Origin: Pomphorhynchus laevis
Taxonomy: Eukaryota; Acanthocephala; Palaeacanthocephala; Echinorhynchida; Pomphorhynchidae
Direction of reading: 5' to 3'
Assembly: GCA_012934845.2 (NCBI GenBank)
Contig: WNNJ02001682.1
Location: forward strand, 62,001-126,000
Length of the DNA: 64,000 nucleotides
Shown here piece by piece: positions 63,931 to 64,000 of this stretch; the stretch's first letter is position 1; each line of letters begins with the position of its first letter. Position numbers and translations under genes: made by a program. Below the pieces are notes generated by a model that was not told where the DNA came from, did no database searches, and worked only from the letters and a program-made list of their open reading frames with translations.

Positions 63931-64000
63931 CTCCCTCTTGTCTTCTTCGCTCGTCGATCTCGCTCCTGAGGATACTTTTCGTCTTAGTCTATTCAACACT
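63917..64000 (+). pseudogene. APE-LINE ORF2 start, cut by window edge (element L)
   Basis: ATG in the context AATCGATGGCG, then MASHLSLLSSSLVDLAPEDT and FRLSLFNT, aligned with the ORF2 start of element K (MALHLSYVSSP...GFRLGLLNT). Continues beyond the window. Confidence 0.75.

Noticed and set aside
1-64000. LTR retrotransposon, endogenous virus or other capsid-bearing element
   Set aside because: No gag, protease, integrase or capsid motifs and no paired long terminal repeats were seen; all RTs fit LINE or Penelope types.

Overview
The window reads as AT-rich animal (metazoan, probably invertebrate) nuclear DNA. One spliced host gene is recognisable, the ribosomal protein uS17 gene (RPS11): three consecutive coding exons on the + strand (43400-43519, 46437-46642, 48683-48806) joined by GT-AG introns, plus a near-identical stray copy of one exon inside an intron. 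Its short first coding exon was not found. Nearly everything else is retrotransposon, mostly non-LTR elements nested in each other on both strands. I cannot name the species.

Retroelement classes seen: (1) apurinic-endonuclease (APE) LINEs with two overlapping ORFs (ORF1 with a Cys4 finger ending CGFC; ORF2 with endonuclease and reverse transcriptase): copies at 7.5-11.6, 15.0-16.5, 24.3-25.3, 26.2-26.8, 27.2-31.6 (both ORFs open), 33.1-35.4, 35.5-39.2, 51.7-57.3 and 62.5-64.0 kb, plus fragments. (2) Single-ORF LINEs with a restriction-like endonuclease (REL) at the C-terminus, in a CXC-finger family (11.7-14.9, 21.1-24.2, 25.4-25.9 kb) and a YLDD family (16.7-20.5, 40.2-42.9, 5.7-6.3 kb; 4.8-5.4 kb is an endonuclease end of a related REL element). 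(3) Penelope-like element (PLE) pieces at 16.5, 20.7, 49.4, 51.7-52.8 and 61.4-62.3 kb. (4) A short RTE-type endonuclease fragment at 5.5 kb. Two short foldback DNA elements sit in the last RPS11 intron. I saw no LTR or capsid-bearing element, CRISPR array, rRNA or tRNA gene.

Layout: 0-4.3 kb is a stack of APE-LINE ORF1 pieces around a 13-bp minisatellite, including an unusual ORF1 that carries both the CXC finger of the REL family and the CGFC finger of the APE family. 4.7-6.8 kb holds a repeat present once with and once without a REL insertion. 7.5-31.6 kb is a nearly continuous run of LINEs. 31.6-40 kb holds more LINEs of the same families. 40.2-42.9 kb is a REL element upstream of RPS11. 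43.4-48.8 kb is RPS11 with repeat-filled introns. 49-64 kb is AT-rich with PLE pieces, a LINE interrupted by two dated insertions (target duplications visible), and a 1.8-kb array of 16-bp units at that LINE's 5' end.

The signals that cut across families are the most interesting: a short AATAAA(T)AACATACA-like motif at or near the 5' ends of at least eight LINE copies of both endonuclease classes; identical 3' tails with overlapping hairpins on two divergent APE LINE families; a second 3' hairpin whose stem changes by compensatory substitutions; and tandem 16/20-bp arrays that form LINE leaders.
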